Both the position numbers and the translations under genes were made by a program. The notes under the pieces are model-generated. The model searched no databases. It was not told where the DNA came from and saw only the letters and a program-made list of their open reading frames with translations. From NCBI GenBank assembly GCA_035967665.1, contig JAYWLB010000060.1:1-64000 (forward strand): DNA of 64,000 nucleotides, written 5' to 3'. The stretch comes from Arctic95D-9 sp035967665. Lineage in GTDB: Bacteria; Verrucomicrobiota; Verrucomicrobiia; Verrucomicrobiales; DEV007. Within the stretch, counting starts at the first letter, position 1; the number at the start of each line of letters is the position of its first letter. Positions 35,709-45,885 of this stretch are shown piece by piece.

Positions 35709-38700
35709 ATGGGTATTGCAATGATTTACAGACGAATAGCTTCCGGGATCGGGGTCTCATTGATTTCACTTTTCTGCGCAGCAGGTGAAGAAAAAGTGGA
35801 TTTCAATCGCGACGTCCGGCCTATCCTCTCGGGAAAGTGTTTTGCCTGCCATGGGCCGGATGAAGCGGAGCGTGGTGGTGATGTCAGGCTCGATACTGAG
35901 GCTGGCTCACGGCATGATATGGGGGGCTATTCGGCAGTGGTGCCGGGAGATCCGGAAGCCAGTGAATTGATCTACCGTGTTACCACGGATGACGATGTCG
36001 ATATCATGCCTCCGGAGGATAAGGGCAAACCGCTCAGTGCCGCTGAGGTCGCGATTCTTACGAAGTGGATTGAGCAGGGTGGTGAATACGCCGAGCATTG
36101 GGCTTATGAAAAGCCGGAGCGCCCCGCGATTCCTGATACGGTTCGCAGCAACTGGATTCATCACAACGAGATCGATTTTTTTATCCAGCAGCGATTGGAG
36201 AGCGAGGGGCTTGAGCCATCAGCTCAGGCGGATAGGCTCACCCTCGCGAGACGCGCCGCCCTTGATCTGACCGGACTGCCTCCGACATGGAAGGAGGCGA
36301 AGGCCTTTGCCGACGATCCCGATCCCGATCCCGGAGCTTTTGAAAAGTATATCGATGCTCAACTCGCGAAGCCCGCCTACGGCGAACGATGGGCTGCGAT
36401 GTGGCTCGATCTCGCCCGCTATGCGGATTCGGCGGGCTACGCGGATGACCCTCCCCGGTCGATCTGGAAATATCGCGACTGGGTTATCGAGGCCTTTAAC
36501 AAAAACGTTCCCTATGATCAGTTCACGATCGATCAGATTGCAGGAGATCTTCTGGAGAATCCCAAACCCGACCAGCTCGTCGCGACAGCCTTTCACCGGA
36601 ATACCCTGACAAACAGCGAAGGTGGCACCAATGACGAGGAGTTTCGAAACGCCGCCGTGGTTGATCGCGTCAACACAACGATGGAGGTTTGGATGGGAAC
36701 GACGATGGCTTGTGCGCAGTGTCACACCCACAAGTATGATCCGCTCACGCACGCTGAATATTTTCAGCTCTTTGATTTTTTTAATCAGACTGCGGATACA
36801 GACAAGAAAGACGAGAACCCGCTCTATTCGGTTTGGAACGACGAGCTGCTGACGCAAAAGAAGGGTTTCGAAGAGCAGATCAAAGCGCTCAAGGCGACGC
36901 TTTCCTCTTACACACCGGAGTTGGAAAAAGCGAAACAGTCATGGTTGGAAAATCTGCAAACGCCGCCGGTATGGAAACCGCTTTCTGTGATCCGCGCTGA
37001 GGCGCCGGAAGTGAATCTGGCTCAGGCGAATGACTGGTTGGTTGCGAAGAAAGAAGACGCTGCGAATGCGACATACGCGATTGAATTGAAATCTCCCGGG
37101 GAAAAGGTGACTGCGCTCGGGCTTGAGATTTCGCCCGAACAGAAAAGCAATTTCGTCCTGTCTCAGGTTCGCGCCACCTGGACGCCGGACAAGGCTGTTC
37201 CGGTGAAAGGGCGCTATCTTCGGATTGAAAACCCCGGGGAAAAGAAGTTCGTTCACCTCGCTGAAGTGGAGGTTTTCAGTGAGGGAAGGAATCTCGCCGC
37301 GGGTGCGAAGGCATCGCAAAGTTCGACCTATTCCGGGAAATCTGCAGACCTCGTAGTCGATGGAAATACGAACGGCGATTATGCGAAGGGATCGGTCAGT
37401 CATACTAATGCCGAAGCGAATCCGTGGCTCGAAATTGATCTCGGTAAAGAGGTTGCGGTTGAGGAAGTGCGTCTCTGGAATCGGACAGATGGGAAGGGGA
37501 TCATCGAACGTCTCAACGGTTATGAGATCCGTTTGCTCGACAGCGACCGGAAGGTGGCGTGGTCAGAGCGCCCCGGGAAAGCGCCTTCGCCTTCTGCCGT
37601 TTTTGCGGTCAGTGGAATTCGTCAACTCGAGTTCGCGGCTGCCATCGCCGATCATGAACAATCCGGTTTTACCGCGGGCAGTATTCTCGCAAAGAAAATC
37701 GATCCGAAGCGAGGGTGGGGGATCGCTCCTGAGGTTGGTAAGCCGCATCAGCTCACTTTGATTTTAAAGGAGTCTCTCGAAGCGGGGGGAGGAGTTCTCT
37801 CTGTTTTTCTGGATCAGAAGTCCGGGCACAGGAACCACCTCCTGACGCACTTTCGATTGCTTTCGACTGCGGATGGGAATGTGAGCGCATGGGCGAAGAT
37901 GCCGGAGGCGGTTCGCAAGGCGATTCAGCTGGATGCCCCGGGAAAAGTGGTCAGTGATTATTTCCTGACAATTGCACCATCATTGAAGCCGGTTCGCAGT
38001 CAGATCGCTGCGGCGGAAAAATCTCTCGCCGCTATCAAACCGGTCACGGTTCCGGTGATGAAAGATCTGCCATCGGATGAAGAGAGAGAGTCGTTTATTC
38101 AAATTCGAGGGAACTACAAGAGCCTCGGCGAAAAGGTGACGCGCGGCGTTCCAGCGGTTTTTCATTCGTTGCGGGAGGATCTGCCCCGGAATCGTCTCGC
38201 GCTGGCGCATTGGCTTGTCGATGATGAGAACCCACTCACGGCGCGGGTCCATGCGAACCGGCTTTGGCAGCAGATTTTCGGATCGGGGATTGTTGCCACA
38301 AGCGAAGAGTTCGGTTCTCAGGGGGAGTTGCCATCTCATCCGGAGCTGCTCGACTGGCTCGCTCTGGAATTGCAGGAAAGCGGGTGGGATCAGAAAGCGT
38401 TTCTGAAAAAGCTCGTCCTGTCGGCGACCTATCAGCAGCGCTCGGAAACGACGCCGGAGTTGTTGGCGAAAGATCCTTTTAACCGCTACTACGCGAGGGC
38501 TCCGCGATTTCGAATTTCAGCTGAAATGGTTCGGGATCAGGCGCTCTTTGTGAGTGGCTTGCTCAGCGACAAAATGTATGGGGCGCCAGTCAATCCACCG
38601 CAGCCGAATCTCGGGCTGAAGGCGGCTTTCGGATCGGCGACAGACTGGAAGACCAGCGCGGGTGAGGACAAATTCCGCCGCGGCATCTACACGACCTGGC

Positions 38701-39131
38701 GACGCTCCAGTCCCTATCCGAGCATGGCTACTTTTGACGCACCGAACCGTGAGATCTGTTCCTCGCGCCGGGTGCGAACGAACACGCCGCTGCAGGCGCT
38801 GGTGACTTTAAACGATCCTGTATACGTGGAAGCCGCTCAGGCACTCGCCCGGAAAATGGTTTTGTCAGGCGGTGAGTCGGCTGAATCGAAAATTCGATAT
38901 GGATGGCGGGAGACCCTGCTCCGTGATCCCGGCGAGGATGAAATGAAACGGATCACGGCACTTTTTGAAATGCTCGAAGCTGATTTCGAATCGGACCCGG
39001 AGAAGGCGCAGGAAATGGCGACCGTTCCGATTGGACCGGCACCGGAAGGAGTCGCTGTCTCAGATCTCGCGGCCTGGAGTGTGGTGGGAAATGTCCTTCT
39101 CAACCTCGATGAACTTTTCCTGAAACGCTGA
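35709..39131 (+). CDS. PSD1/DUF1549/DUF1553 cytochrome c protein with discoidin-like domain
   Basis: 1140 residues, starting with a signal peptide (an ATG at 35721 is an alternative start). The PSD1 cytochrome c domain has C44xxCH and a distal Met region (DIMPPEDKGKPLS). DUF1549 spans about 150-370 with DLTGLPPTWKE, YGERWAAMWLDLARY and AQCHTHKYDPLTHAEYF, a second CxxCH. A central F5/8 type C (discoidin-like) domain lies at about 497-640 (NLAAGAKASQSSTYSG...NPWLEIDLGKEVAVEEVRLWNR). DUF1553 forms the C-terminus. Predicted periplasmic, possibly binding polysaccharide through the insert. It is 1 bp from the following DUF1501 gene. Confidence 0.92.
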   Translation: MGIAMIYRRIASGIGVSLISLFCAAGEEKVDFNRDVRPILSGKCFACHGPDEAERGGDVRLDTEAGSRHDMGGYSAVVPGDPEASELIYRVTTDDDVDIMPPEDKGKPLSAAEVAILTKWIEQGGEYAEHWAYEKPERPAIPDTVRSNWIHHNEIDFFIQQRLESEGLEPSAQADRLTLARRAALDLTGLPPTWKEAKAFADDPDPDPGAFEKYIDAQLAKPAYGERWAAMWLDLARYADSAGYADDPPRSIWKYRDWVIEAFNKNVPYDQFTIDQIAGDLLENPKPDQLVATAFHRNTLTNSEGGTNDEEFRNAAVVDRVNTTMEVWMGTTMACAQCHTHKYDPLTHAEYFQLFDFFNQTADTDKKDENPLYSVWNDELLTQKKGFEEQIKALKATLSSYTPELEKAKQSWLENLQTPPVWKPLSVIRAEAPEVNLAQANDWLVAKKEDAANATYAIELKSPGEKVTALGLEISPEQKSNFVLSQVRATWTPDKAVPVKGRYLRIENPGEKKFVHLAEVEVFSEGRNLAAGAKASQSSTYSGKSADLVVDGNTNGDYAKGSVSHTNAEANPWLEIDLGKEVAVEEVRLWNRTDGKGIIERLNGYEIRLLDSDRKVAWSERPGKAPSPSAVFAVSGIRQLEFAAAIADHEQSGFTAGSILAKKIDPKRGWGIAPEVGKPHQLTLILKESLEAGGGVLSVFLDQKSGHRNHLLTHFRLLSTADGNVSAWAKMPEAVRKAIQLDAPGKVVSDYFLTIAPSLKPVRSQIAAAEKSLAAIKPVTVPVMKDLPSDEERESFIQIRGNYKSLGEKVTRGVPAVFHSLREDLPRNRLALAHWLVDDENPLTARVHANRLWQQIFGSGIVATSEEFGSQGELPSHPELLDWLALELQESGWDQKAFLKKLVLSATYQQRSETTPELLAKDPFNRYYARAPRFRISAEMVRDQALFVSGLLSDKMYGAPVNPPQPNLGLKAAFGSATDWKTSAGEDKFRRGIYTTWRRSSPYPSMATFDAPNREICSSRRVRTNTPLQALVTLNDPVYVEAAQALARKMVLSGGESAESKIRYGWRETLLRDPGEDEMKRITALFEMLEADFESDPEKAQEMATVPIGPAPEGVAVSDLAAWSVVGNVLLNLDELFLKR

Positions 39132-39132
39132 C

Positions 39133-40572
39133 ATGAATCCCTTCCTTGAAAAACTTCAACTCGGCACGAGGCGTCATTTTCTCCAGCAGTCTGCTGCCGG
39201 AATCGGTGGCATTGCCCTCAACTCGCTCCTCACCGGTGATGGGATCGCCGGGGCGGAACCACTGACCGCGAAAGCTCCCCATTTTCCCGGGAAAGCGAAG
39301 CGGGTCATCTACCTGCACATGACCGGTTCGCCTCCGAATCTGGACATGTTTGATTACAAGCCGGAACTCATCAAACACGATGATGAGGATTGTCCGGATG
39401 AGTTTGTTAAGGGAAAGGAGTTCGCCTTCACGACCGGTGTTCCCAAGCTGATGGGGTCTCCGCGCAAGTGGAAGCAGGTTGGTCAAAATGGGATGTGGAT
39501 GTCCGATGCTGTTCCTCATTTTCATGGAATCGCTGATGACATCTGCATGGTGCATTCGATGCACTCGGACCAGTTCAATCATGCTCCGGCGGAACTGCTC
39601 ACCTACACGGGGTCGCCGCGCTCGGGACGTCCTTCGATGGGATCGTGGGTGACTTATGGTCTGGGATCAGAGAACGAAAACCTTCCCGGCTTCGTTGTTC
39701 TCATTTCCAGCGGCGTGCAGCCTAACGGAGGCAAAAACTCTTTCGGATCTGGTTTCCTTCCGAGTGTTTATCAGGGCGTTCAATGCCGCTCTAAAGGCGA
39801 TCCTGTTTTGTATTCTTCTGATCCCGCGGGGATGACGCGGGACGTTCGCCGGAAAAGTCTCGATGCGCTCCGCGATCTCAATGAGCTGCAGGGCGCGCAG
39901 ATGGGCGATCCTGAAACACTGACACGGATTTCTCAATACGAGCTCGCCTTCCGGATGCAAACGGCTGTTCCCGAAGTCATGGATATCACAAAGGAAAGCG
40001 CGAAGACGCTGGAGGCCTACGGGGCGACGCCCGGGGAATCGAGCCTCGCGAATAATTGTTTGCTTGCCCGTCGCCTCGCAGAGTCCGGGGTGCGTTTTAT
40101 CCAGTTGTTCGACTGGGGGTGGGATTTTCACGGGACCCGTGCCGATACGGGGATCACCGACGGACTCACGAAAAAGTGTGCTTCGATGGATAAGCCGGTC
40201 GCGGCTTTGATTAAAGATTTGAAGGAGCGGGGATTGTTCGAGGACACCCTCGTGGTCTGGGGCGGTGAGTTCGGGCGCACTCCTTTTCGTGAAGGACGTA
40301 CCGCGAAGAGCGACGTGCTCGGGCGGGATCATTATCCCGATTGTTTCACGATGTGGATGGCCGGAGGTGGCATGAAGGGCGGTTTCGAATACGGGGAATC
40401 CGACGAACTCGGTTTCAACGTCGCGAGTAACGGGGTTCACGTTCACGATCTTCAGGCAACGATTCTGAATCAGCTCGGATTTGATCACGAGAAGCTTATC
40501 TATCGCTTTCAGGGACGCGATTATCGGCTCACCGATGTCCACGGCCACGTCGTGAAGGATTTATTGGTGTAA
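39133..40572 (+). CDS. DUF1501 Tat-exported protein
   Basis: 479 residues. The Tat signal TRRHFLQQSAAGIGGIALNSLL starts at about residue 12. Family features are LHMTGSPPNLDMFDYKPEL, HAPAELLTYTGSPRSGRPSMGSWVTYGLGSENENLPGFVVL, VVWGGEFGRTPF and the end RDYRLTDVHGHVV. It starts one base after the stop of the discoidin-containing DUF1553 gene, so the two are translated as a pair. It is followed by a repeat array, not by another gene of the operon. Confidence 0.92.
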   Translation: MNPFLEKLQLGTRRHFLQQSAAGIGGIALNSLLTGDGIAGAEPLTAKAPHFPGKAKRVIYLHMTGSPPNLDMFDYKPELIKHDDEDCPDEFVKGKEFAFTTGVPKLMGSPRKWKQVGQNGMWMSDAVPHFHGIADDICMVHSMHSDQFNHAPAELLTYTGSPRSGRPSMGSWVTYGLGSENENLPGFVVLISSGVQPNGGKNSFGSGFLPSVYQGVQCRSKGDPVLYSSDPAGMTRDVRRKSLDALRDLNELQGAQMGDPETLTRISQYELAFRMQTAVPEVMDITKESAKTLEAYGATPGESSLANNCLLARRLAESGVRFIQLFDWGWDFHGTRADTGITDGLTKKCASMDKPVAALIKDLKERGLFEDTLVVWGGEFGRTPFREGRTAKSDVLGRDHYPDCFTMWMAGGGMKGGFEYGESDELGFNVASNGVHVHDLQATILNQLGFDHEKLIYRFQGRDYRLTDVHGHVVKDLLV

Positions 40573-40644
40573 ATGGTGGGCACCCCGCATAGTGAGGCCT
40601 CTCGCTCCGGGAGATGTTCGGAACCTATCCGCATAAGCGAGATC

Positions 40645-40770
40645 AAAGAAATCCTCACGGATTCCTCTACTTTATGACCTGTAGAGGAACTGCGTGAGCA
40701 TTCCTCCCGCAAGCCCTGAGTCGGGGCAAAATAGCCTGCGTGAGAAAGAAATCCTCACGGATTCCTCTAC
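40645..40770. repeat. array of three GTAG-type palindromic (REP-like) units
   Basis: AAATCCTCACGGATTCCTCTAC occurs at 40649-40670 and again exactly 100 bp later. Its inverted, diverged form starts with GTAGAGGAA at 40681. Read from GTAG, each unit folds into a short hairpin with the same GTGA tetraloop. The stems differ but remain paired (GAATCC/GGATTT and GAACTGC/GCATTC). The 302-bp region 40573-40874 otherwise holds nothing recognisable except the presumed promoter of the sigma factor gene. Confidence 0.65.
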
Positions 40771-40874
40771 CTCGAGCAGTTCCCCGGGAAACCCGCTTTT
40801 CAACGACCTTGATAAAAATTCACGAAATTTGTTAACCTTTTCTCAAAAGCGGGCATTTGCCTGCAGCAGAAGAA

Positions 40875-41420
40875 ATGGTTTCCGAAACTACAGATCCCGA
40901 TGGGGAGTTCGTTGCACTACTGACTGAACACCAGTCAGCGCTGAAGCTTTATGTCGCCTCGCTCTTGCCGGGGGATCCCTCGGTGGCGGATGTCACTCAG
41001 CAGGCGAATACGACGATTTGGAAGAAGCGCGAGGACTTCGAGCTCGGCACCAATTTCAAAGCCTGGATCTTCGCTATCGCCCGTTTTGAAGTGCTCACTT
41101 TTCGAAAGGCCCGGGCGCGTGAGTCCCGTTTTGTTTTCAGCGACGAGCTCGAACAGCTTATCGCGGACGAGTTGCTCGAAATGAGCGACGATCTCGATGC
41201 GCGCCAGGTCGCGCTTCGCTCCTGTTTGGAAAAGTTACGCCCCATGGATAGGGATCTGATTTCGCACCGGTATTTCAGTGGGGATACCCTCCAGGGATAC
41301 TCGGAGGAAGTGGGGCGCAGCGTCGGATCACTCAAGGTTACCCTGCATCGTATTCGGACCCGGCTTGCAAAATGTGTCGAGTTGAATGTCGCCGCGGCAG
41401 AGAAAGGGGGGCGGGCATGA
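40875..41420 (+). CDS. ECF-like sigma factor, Rhodopirellula/Verrucomicrobium family
   Basis: 181 residues from the ATG at 40875. Sigma-70 region 2 spans about 10-90 (LLTEHQSALKLYVASLLPG...VTQQANTTIWKKREDFELGTNFKAWIFAIARFEVLTFRKA). Region 4 is about 118-175 (CLEKLRPMDRDLISHRYFSGDTLQGYSEEVGRSVGSLKVTLHRIRTRL). This matches the family of short sigma factors expanded in Planctomycetes and Verrucomicrobia. Its stop overlaps the ATG of the FecR-like gene by 4 bp, a typical sigma/signal-transducer pair. Confidence 0.9.
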   Translation: MVSETTDPDGEFVALLTEHQSALKLYVASLLPGDPSVADVTQQANTTIWKKREDFELGTNFKAWIFAIARFEVLTFRKARARESRFVFSDELEQLIADELLEMSDDLDARQVALRSCLEKLRPMDRDLISHRYFSGDTLQGYSEEVGRSVGSLKVTLHRIRTRLAKCVELNVAAAEKGGRA

Positions 41421-42985
41421 GTGATTCTGCTTATGATAGTCTTTTTGATGACCTGCTTGAAGGTATCATCAGTGAAGCTGATTTTCTGAAGCTGGAAGCG
41501 GAAATGATCGTCGATGAGGAGGTGCGGAAGGCCTACTACAGTCGTCTTAAACTCCACACCGCTCTCGAAACGGAGATGGCGTCAGCGGATTCTCCTGCGG
41601 GAGGTGTCTCCGCTCCGGTTTCATCGCGTCGCCGTCTTGATGGATTGCTTATCAGTTGTCTCGCCGCGCTCTGTATTCTTATCGGTCTGCTCGTCTGGAA
41701 GATGGCAGGAGAAAGGGCGGATTACCTTGCTGCGAAGGAGGAGCCGGTCGCAAAAGGGTTCGGGGTTCTCGCCGATGAATCAGGTGATGCGGCCTGGAAC
41801 AGTCTCAGTTTGTTAGAGGGCGATCTTCTTCCGGAGGGCGTTGTTGAGCTGGTTTCCGGAATGGTGAAGCTCGAATTGTTCAATGGCGTCGATATCGTTG
41901 CGTATGGTCCCGCCCGGTTTGAAGTGATTTCTGATTTTCACCTGCATCTCGTTTCGGGGCGGATTGTGTGTCGCGTTCCGGAGTCACTCGAAGGATTTCG
42001 TGTTGAGATCCCGTCCGGTGAAATATTCGATTACGGAACCGAGTTCGAGGTCGAGATTGGAGAATCTTTTGAGTCGATCGATGTTCTCAGCGGTCTTGTC
42101 GAGTGGCGGGGGCGCACTGGAGAGAAGGAACGAATCGAAGCCGGTCACGGAGTGAAGCTAAGCGAATCGAATGGCGTGGAAAAGCGCGCTCGTGAGATCG
42201 CGTCGATGGATGACCTTGAGCGGGGCTTTGATGAGGTGGCGGCAAAACGTCATCGGGAGTGGGATGAGCAGCTTAAGTTGCTGAAGGATGATCCCCGGGT
42301 GCTGGCTCTGTATTCGATGGGAAATGTTTCCCGCGACGGTTCTCATCTTGCTGACTTGTCAGGTGCTCAACCTGACGGTCGAATCATTCGGACGGAGCGT
42401 GCCATGAACCGTTGGGGCGATCCCTATGGTGGAATTGATTTCACCTCGACGGGAAGCCGCATCCATGTCGATATCGAGGACGAACTTGAATCGCTCACCT
42501 TGATGAGCTGGGTGAAAATTGACAGTCTCGACCGGCTTTACAATTCACTCTTTCTCACTGACGGGCACGAACAGTTTGAGCCTCACTGGCAGATCATGAA
42601 TGACGGACGGATGTTCTTTTCGGTGAAGGCTCTCGATGAGAAGGGGAAAAGCGATAAACACATTGCCTATTCTCCGCCGATCTGGACGCCGGAGAAAAGT
42701 GGCCAGTGGATGCACCTCGCAACGGTTTATGACGGGAAGGCCTACACCGTGACGCATTATGTGAATGGCAAGGCCGTGAGCATCGATCAGATCAAAGAGG
42801 GGCTGCGGGCGGAGGTCGTGAAAATCGGTGCCGCCTCGATCGGGAACTGGAGTCAGCCCCGTTACAAAAATACTCCCGAGTTCGCGGTCCGGAATTTAAA
42901 CGGAACGATGGACGAATTGATTCTCTTCTCTGCCCCTCTCAGTGCGGGCGAAATCAGTGAACTTTACGAGTCTGGAAAACCCTAG
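41417..42985 (+). CDS. FecR-LamG membrane protein (sigma factor partner)
   Basis: 522 residues from the ATG at 41417; the longer frame is a shadow of the sigma gene end. A cytoplasmic N-terminus (about 1-70, DSLFDDLLEGIISEADFLKLEAEM) probably contacts the sigma factor. One membrane helix follows at about 76-98, then a FecR-like beta domain (about 140-245, VELVSGMVKLELFNGVDIVAYGPARFEV...GEIFDYGTEFEVEIGE). A C-terminal LamG/concanavalin-like domain (about 325-520) ends the protein. The architecture suggests sensing an extracellular glycan and passing the signal to the sigma factor. Confidence 0.88.
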   Translation: MSDSAYDSLFDDLLEGIISEADFLKLEAEMIVDEEVRKAYYSRLKLHTALETEMASADSPAGGVSAPVSSRRRLDGLLISCLAALCILIGLLVWKMAGERADYLAAKEEPVAKGFGVLADESGDAAWNSLSLLEGDLLPEGVVELVSGMVKLELFNGVDIVAYGPARFEVISDFHLHLVSGRIVCRVPESLEGFRVEIPSGEIFDYGTEFEVEIGESFESIDVLSGLVEWRGRTGEKERIEAGHGVKLSESNGVEKRAREIASMDDLERGFDEVAAKRHREWDEQLKLLKDDPRVLALYSMGNVSRDGSHLADLSGAQPDGRIIRTERAMNRWGDPYGGIDFTSTGSRIHVDIEDELESLTLMSWVKIDSLDRLYNSLFLTDGHEQFEPHWQIMNDGRMFFSVKALDEKGKSDKHIAYSPPIWTPEKSGQWMHLATVYDGKAYTVTHYVNGKAVSIDQIKEGLRAEVVKIGAASIGNWSQPRYKNTPEFAVRNLNGTMDELILFSAPLSAGEISELYESGKP

Positions 42986-42991
42986 GATAAG

Positions 42992-45853
42992 ATGAAAAAT
43001 TGGATTGTGATTTTAACTCTGGCGATCGGTGCCAATGCAGTGGCGGAAGAATTTTCGGAAGGCGATCAGCTCTTTACTTTGAAAGTGAAGCCGCTGCTTT
43101 CGGAGAAATGTAACGGTTGCCATGGCGATGATCCGGAAAAAATTAAGGGCGATTACAACATGCTCACCCGTGAAGGGATTCTTGCCGGCGGCGAAGAATT
43201 TGGGAAGGAAGTTCTCATTCCCGGAGACTCAGCGAAGAGTTTCATTATCGAAACGGTGAAGTGGTCGGACCCTGACTGGGAGATGCCACCCAAGGAAAAC
43301 GACCGGCTTACGCCTGAGCAAATTGCGGAACTCGAAAAGTGGATCGATCTCGGTGCGCCATGGCCGACTGAGGAGAAGCAGGCTGCGATTCGACTGGCCG
43401 CTTCCAAGCAGAAGGTGACGGAGGATGGAATTATCATGGAAACGAGTGGTGGACTCGGTGACGAGTGGACTTTCCGCCGCTACAAGCCCGAAGATGTCTG
43501 GGCGTTCATGCCGGTGAAGAAAGCGGAGGTGCCCGGTCGCGACCAGACAGGGTTGGGTGAGGGAGCTAACCCTGTTGACTCGTTCATCAATGCGAAGCTT
43601 AAGAAGGCAGGATTTGAGCCGGCTCCTTCGGCCGATGCCGCGACCTTGATTCGACGCGCTACCTACGACCTGATCGGCCTGCCACCGAACCCGAAGGAGA
43701 TTGAAGCCTTCGTAGCGGACTATGAAGCCGATTCTGAAAAGGCCTGGAGTGCATTGATCGACAGACTTCTAGCGAGTCCTCATTACGGGGAGCGTTGGGC
43801 GCAGCATTGGATGGATGTCGCCCGCTACGCGGATACCGGTGGGATGTCGAATGATTACGAGCGATCCAACGCGTGGCGCTACCGCGACTATGTGATTCGC
43901 GCATTCAACGAAGATAAGCCGTATAACGAGTTTGTCCTGGAACAGCTTGCCGGTGATGAGCTCGCGGATGCTTCTGCGAGAAAGCGTCTCCAGGTGGATG
44001 GCGAAAAACTGCATGAAGTGCGGGTCAACGGGAACTACAACGAGAGGGAGTCCGAGATGATCGTCGCTGCGGGATTTCTTCGCATGGGTCCATGGGACAA
44101 TGCCATGGTGATGGCAGACGAGGCGCGGCAGCTTTACCTCGATGATGTTGTCAATGCGGTGGGCCAGACCTTTCTCGCGACGACGATGCGATGCTTCAAG
44201 TGTCACGACCACAAGTTCGATCCGCTTCCGACAAAGGATTACTACCGGATGTATTCTGCCTTTTCGACAACGCAAATGGCGGAGCGTCCCGTCCCTTTTC
44301 TCGCTGAGGAAAATCTACACGGATTCGATGACGGGAAAGTCTTTGTCGACCGGATGCATGACTACGCAGTCAATGACATGAAGCATTTGCAGAATAAACG
44401 CGAGGCCGCGGCACGGAAATGGTTCGATGAGCGCGGGCTGAAGTATCTCACCCTGGAGGAGCGCAAAGATCTTCCCGACGAAGAGAAGCCCGAGCGCCAC
44501 GTGGGCCTGAGCATTACGGAGCAGGGCGTTCTCAAGGTGCGTGAGCAGGATGACTGGGTATGGGATCGTCGTAAGGATCGCTACGAGGCAAAAGCGCAGA
44601 GTGTTTACAGCAGCCCGAAAGGGAAGGGCAATGCCCGCGCCCTCAAGGTCATTGAAAAATTGCCGGCGGCGAAGCCTGCTCAGGATCACATCCTGACGGG
44701 CGGCGCGTTGGAAGCGAAAGGCGATCCGGTTACACCCGGTGTTATCAGTGCAATTGGTGTTCCTGTGAGGACGCATGAGGGCGCTGATCCCTACGCACTT
44801 CCGGAAGGTGTTGAAGGACGTCGCACCGCGCTCGCCCACTGGGTGGCTGATCCTGAGAATTCACTCGCAACACGTTCGATTGTGAACCGGATCTGGCAGG
44901 GGCATTTTGGCCACGGGATTGCGAGAAATCCGAACAATTTCGGCGTTAAAGGCTCGAAGCCAAGTCATCCCGAGTTGCTCGACTGGCTCGCCAGTGACTT
45001 CGTGGAGAACGGTTGGACTTTCAAACGCCTTCACCGGACCATCATGATGTCCGAAACCTATCGACGCTCCGCTCATTACGAGAAGCTCGAATACATCGAG
45101 GCGGAAGACCCCAATAACGAACTTCTCGCCTACTATCCACCCCGACGCCTCACCGCTGAGGAATTGAGAGATTCGCTTCTAACCATTACCGGTGAATTGA
45201 ATCCGGCGATGGGTGGGTTGCCGGCGCTTCCTGAAATCAACATGGAAGTGGCTCTTCAGCCGCGCATGATCCAGTTTTCACTCGCCCCGGCTTACCAGCC
45301 GCATCCGGATCCGAAAGAGAGAAATCGCAGAACCATCTATGCCTATCGGGTTCGGGGAATGGCTGATCCGTTTCTCGAGCTGTTCAACCAGCCGAATCCG
45401 AATGATTCCTGTGAGTTTCGCGACAGCGCTGCAGTGACGCCCCAGGCCTTTTCAATGCTTAACAGCGACATGATGACCGACCGGGCGATCGCTCTGGCAG
45501 TTCGTTTGAAAGAAAGCGCCAGTGATGCGGAAACGCAGATTCAAAGGGCTTTCCGTCTTGCTCTCGGAAGAGACGCGGACGGGGTCGAAGTTGCCCGGCT
45601 CAGTAATTACCTCGGTGAAATGGCGGAGTATCACCAAGGTGTCACAGCGAAAGCACCCGAGTATCCTGCCACGATCACACGATCTCTCGTCGAGGAGTTT
45701 TCCGGCGAGCCTTTCGAGTATGAGGAGATTCTTCCCTATTTTGAAAATTACCAGCCTGACACCAAGGCTTCCGATGTCGATGCCGAAACGAGAGCGCTCG
45801 CCGACCTGTGCCTGCTGCTCTTTAACTCCAACGAATTTGTCTATCTGTATTGA
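42992..45853 (+). CDS. PSD1/DUF1549/DUF1553 cytochrome c protein
   Basis: 953 residues. A signal peptide (about 1-18) precedes a PSD1 cytochrome c domain with C40xxCH and MPPKENDRLT as the distal Met region. DUF1549 (about 195-420) has DLIGLPPNPKE, SPHYGERWAQHWMDVARYADT and FKCHDHKFDPLPTKDYY with a further CxxCH. DUF1553 runs from about 600 (RTALAHWVADPENSLATRSIVNRIWQGHFGHG). No carbohydrate-binding insert is visible, unlike the paralogs at 19.4 and 35.7 kb. It follows the FecR gene by 6 bp, so this pair is in the sigma-factor operon. Confidence 0.93.
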   Translation: MKNWIVILTLAIGANAVAEEFSEGDQLFTLKVKPLLSEKCNGCHGDDPEKIKGDYNMLTREGILAGGEEFGKEVLIPGDSAKSFIIETVKWSDPDWEMPPKENDRLTPEQIAELEKWIDLGAPWPTEEKQAAIRLAASKQKVTEDGIIMETSGGLGDEWTFRRYKPEDVWAFMPVKKAEVPGRDQTGLGEGANPVDSFINAKLKKAGFEPAPSADAATLIRRATYDLIGLPPNPKEIEAFVADYEADSEKAWSALIDRLLASPHYGERWAQHWMDVARYADTGGMSNDYERSNAWRYRDYVIRAFNEDKPYNEFVLEQLAGDELADASARKRLQVDGEKLHEVRVNGNYNERESEMIVAAGFLRMGPWDNAMVMADEARQLYLDDVVNAVGQTFLATTMRCFKCHDHKFDPLPTKDYYRMYSAFSTTQMAERPVPFLAEENLHGFDDGKVFVDRMHDYAVNDMKHLQNKREAAARKWFDERGLKYLTLEERKDLPDEEKPERHVGLSITEQGVLKVREQDDWVWDRRKDRYEAKAQSVYSSPKGKGNARALKVIEKLPAAKPAQDHILTGGALEAKGDPVTPGVISAIGVPVRTHEGADPYALPEGVEGRRTALAHWVADPENSLATRSIVNRIWQGHFGHGIARNPNNFGVKGSKPSHPELLDWLASDFVENGWTFKRLHRTIMMSETYRRSAHYEKLEYIEAEDPNNELLAYYPPRRLTAEELRDSLLTITGELNPAMGGLPALPEINMEVALQPRMIQFSLAPAYQPHPDPKERNRRTIYAYRVRGMADPFLELFNQPNPNDSCEFRDSAAVTPQAFSMLNSDMMTDRAIALAVRLKESASDAETQIQRAFRLALGRDADGVEVARLSNYLGEMAEYHQGVTAKAPEYPATITRSLVEEFSGEPFEYEEILPYFENYQPDTKASDVDAETRALADLCLLLFNSNEFVYLY

Positions 45854-45885
45854 GGATGGGCTAACCCTTAACCCCTGAATAATCT

